Below are positions 43,711 to 46,507 of a DNA stretch of 46,507 nt, in pieces (within the stretch, counting starts at the first letter, position 1; every line of letters begins with the position of its first letter). Source of the stretch: Alphaproteobacteria bacterium. GTDB taxonomy: Bacteria; Pseudomonadota; Alphaproteobacteria; Rhizobiales; Aestuariivirgaceae. A model generated the notes under the pieces. The model was not told the DNA's origin and ran no database searches. It saw only the letters and a program-made list of their open reading frames with translations. Position numbers and translations under genes: made by a program. The stretch lies in NCBI GenBank assembly GCA_024642465.1, contig JAHEBA010000017.1, positions 1-46,507 of the forward strand, written 5' to 3'.

Positions 43711-43782
43711 GCGTGCCAGCTATAGATGAACCGACCTGAACCGTAGCTGAATGTTAGCCCAAGACGTGGTCGAACTCATCAC

Positions 43783-44880
43783 ATGTCCGTGACGTTGCCG
43801 CAAGTTAATGATGACACCCTGAGCCGCCGCCTGCTGCACTGGTACGACCGGCACCGGCGCACCTTGCCATGGCGTTCGCCGCCCGGCGGGCAACCCGACC
43901 CTTACCGCGTGTGGCTGTCCGAGATCATGCTGCAGCAGACCACGGTCGCAACAGTCGGGCGCTACTTCGTGGCCTTCACCCGGCGCTGGCCGCAGTTGGA
44001 GGACCTGGCGGCGGCGGACCTGGACGACGTGCTGCGCGAGTGGGCGGGGCTGGGATACTATGCCCGCGCCCGCAACCTTCATGCCTGTGCGAAAATAGTG
44101 GCGAATGAACTTGGCGGCTGCTTTCCCGCAACCGAGGATGGCCTGCAATCGCTACCCGGTGTAGGTCCCTACACCGCGGCTGCCATTGCGGCGATTGCCT
44201 TCAACCGTCCGGCTGCAGCGGTGGACGGCAACGTCGAGCGGGTGATGTCGCGCCTGCGCGCCATCGGTGAACCGCTGCCCGCATCGAAACCTGCCATCAG
44301 GGCTGCCACGCTGGAACTGGTGCCCCATGACCGGCCCGGTGACTTTGCCCAGGCACTGATGGACCTTGGTGCCACGGTCTGCACGCCAAAGTCTCCCAAC
44401 TGCCTGCTCTGCCCCTGGGCGGATGCGTGCGCGGCGCGCAAGCTTGGCATCGAGGCGGAACTGCCGCGCAAGGCGCCGAAGAAGGACCGGCCGGTGCGCC
44501 GCGCCCGGATCTACTGGGCGGAGGACACCGCCGGCCGCGTGCTGATGCGCCGGCGCGAGGAGAAGGGCCTGCTTGGCGGCATGCTGGAGTTTCCCTCAGG
44601 CCCGTGGGTAGAGGCCGATGCGGCAGACGACCTGCCCGCTCCGTTCGACTCCGGCTGGCATAACAGCGCCGGCCGCGTCGAGCACACCTTCACCCATTTT
44701 CACCTGCTGCTCGACGTCTACGTGACCGACGAGGTGTTCGAAACGGGACCGGATACCCGGCACGACTGGCGCTGGGTAGCGCGTCGCGATCTCGCCGGCG
44801 AAGCCTTGCCCACGGTGATGAAGAAGGTGGCGGTGGCGGCGCTGGGTAGCGATGCGCTCAGGAAGACGCGTCAGTCCTGA
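43783..44880 (+). CDS. mutY: A/G-specific adenine glycosylase
   Basis: MutY removes adenine paired with 8-oxoguanine. The 365-residue protein has the catalytic Glu E47 (LSEIMLQQTT), the helix-hairpin-helix LPGVGPYTAAAI, the catalytic Asp D148 (AVDGNVERV), the 4Fe-4S ligands C200, C207, C210 and C216 (spacing 6-2-5) and a C-terminal NUDIX-like domain that recognises 8-oxoG. Its 3' end overlaps the convergent GNAT gene by ten bases. Confidence 0.96.
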   Translation: MSVTLPQVNDDTLSRRLLHWYDRHRRTLPWRSPPGGQPDPYRVWLSEIMLQQTTVATVGRYFVAFTRRWPQLEDLAAADLDDVLREWAGLGYYARARNLHACAKIVANELGGCFPATEDGLQSLPGVGPYTAAAIAAIAFNRPAAAVDGNVERVMSRLRAIGEPLPASKPAIRAATLELVPHDRPGDFAQALMDLGATVCTPKSPNCLLCPWADACAARKLGIEAELPRKAPKKDRPVRRARIYWAEDTAGRVLMRRREEKGLLGGMLEFPSGPWVEADAADDLPAPFDSGWHNSAGRVEHTFTHFHLLLDVYVTDEVFETGPDTRHDWRWVARRDLAGEALPTVMKKVAVAALGSDALRKTRQS

Positions 44881-45365
44881 TGCAGCAGCTTTTCGACGGT
44901 CACAACGTCGCGCCATGCGCCGTCCAGCTTCGCATGGCGCAGGTGCGTGCCGACAACCCGGAATCCCGCTGCCCGGCAGGCCTCGAGGCTGGCCACGTTT
45001 TCCGGAAAGATGCGCGAAGTGAGCTTCCACCCGCCGGTCCGGATCGTGGCTTCGCTGAGCGCCAGCAGCAGGAGTTTTGAGAGCCCGCGGCCGCGCGCTG
45101 TCCGGTCCACATAAATGGAGAACTCCCGGATGCCGCTGTAACATTTACGGGCGCTGTAGGCGCTGGACGATGCAAAGCCCACCACCTTGCCGTCTTCTTC
45201 GGCCACGACCACCGGAAACGCGCCGGGAGCGAACCATCCCGCGATGTCGGCAGGAATGCGCAGCCTCGTCTCGAACGTGGCAATGCGTTCTGCTATTCCC
45301 TGGTTGTAGATTTCGCAGATGGCTGCGGCATCGCCCGCCGCTCCGGCGCGCACGATGGGTGGCAA
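44871..45365 (-). CDS. GNAT N-acetyltransferase, phosphinothricin-acetyltransferase-like
   Basis: The 164-residue protein resembles the Pat/Bar and MnaT type: VRAGAAGDAAAICEIYNQGI at the start, EFSIYVDRTARGRGLSKLLLLAL with the acetyl-CoA-binding RGRG loop, and PENVASLEACRAAGFRVVGT near the end. Amino acids or phosphinothricin-like compounds are the substrates of known relatives. The start is a TTG at 45365, supported by AAGGA nine bases upstream; GTG 45353 is an alternative. The gene follows ccrM directly on the same strand. Confidence 0.85.
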   Translation of the reverse strand: MPPIVRAGAAGDAAAICEIYNQGIAERIATFETRLRIPADIAGWFAPGAFPVVVAEEDGKVVGFASSSAYSARKCYSGIREFSIYVDRTARGRGLSKLLLLALSEATIRTGGWKLTSRIFPENVASLEACRAAGFRVVGTHLRHAKLDGAWRDVVTVEKLLHQD

Positions 45366-45367
45366 GA

Positions 45368-46492
<1,125 letters not shown>

Positions 46493-46507
46493 TTACGCAT
46501 GTACTGA

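Overview
The window reads as ordinary chromosomal DNA of an alphaproteobacterium, most likely in the Hyphomicrobiales (Rhizobiales). The DNA is visibly G+C-rich. The markers that point there are a CcrM-type (GANTC) DNA methyltransferase beside mutY, a DciA/DUF721 gene, a DsbA-type thioredoxin and smc; an F0 ATP synthase operon with separate b and b' subunits; an aa3 cytochrome oxidase operon carrying CtaB, a CoxF-like protein, CtaG and SURF1; an alphaproteobacterial glutamate-cysteine ligase; an IalB-family protein; and DUF4170 and DUF1127 proteins. I cannot name the genus. I see no insertion sequence, prophage, CRISPR array, tRNA or rRNA gene.

Layout. 1-893 is the 3' part of ribF. 1018-1320 is a small exported protein followed by a good terminator. 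1395-4761 (minus) is a packed operon: ubiA, pmbA/tldE, a cysQ-like phosphatase and a DUF4170 protein. 4850-8344 (plus) holds rsmE, a six-Asp-box beta-propeller protein and gshA. 8446-10694 (plus) is a possible catabolic pair: an enolase-superfamily protein with an altered active site and a 3-hydroxyisobutyrate-dehydrogenase-like enzyme, separated by a rhizobial-type palindrome. 10691-13163 holds a DUF1232 protein, a LysR regulator, a DUF1127 protein and a DUF937 protein. 13216-18119 (minus) runs ialB, tldD, HAD hydrolase, MATE exporter and a second DUF937-like protein, with several 4-base overlaps.

18552-23849 (plus) is the aa3 oxidase operon ctaC-ctaD-ctaB-coxF-ctaG-ctaE, with strong hairpins after ctaD and a terminator after ctaE. 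23943-28440 continues with DUF983, SURF1, thrC, an M16 peptidase and a GNAT acetyltransferase. 28530-32075 is a large 7TM-PAS-GGDEF-EAL protein with an acidic repeat and a histone-like basic tail. 32095-35784 holds algH/yqgE, a stand-alone DsbD-N-terminal-like protein, a peroxiredoxin, rnhA and ispH. 35986-38680 (minus) is the F0 operon atpI-atpB-atpE-atpG(b')-atpF(b), with a recognisable promoter and terminator. 38943-46474 holds smc, dsbA-like, dciA-like, mutY, a GNAT acetyltransferase and ccrM.

Much of the window serves respiration and energy: oxidase subunits, heme o synthesis, CuB and heme insertion factors, a quinone prenyltransferase and the F0 motor. Redox and thiol proteins (gshA, peroxiredoxin, DsbA- and DsbD-like) and chromosome maintenance genes (smc, ccrM, mutY, dciA, rnhA) make up most of the rest. 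Both halves of the TldD/TldE protease are present about 12 kb apart. I found no clearly new multi-gene system. The points most worth a second look are the enolase-superfamily protein lacking a metal-ligand Asp, the two DUF937-like genes on either side of 13.2 kb, the basic tail on the c-di-GMP protein, the tldD-HAD-MATE-DUF937 coupling, and the paired hairpins at 6.8 kb and 21.1 kb.
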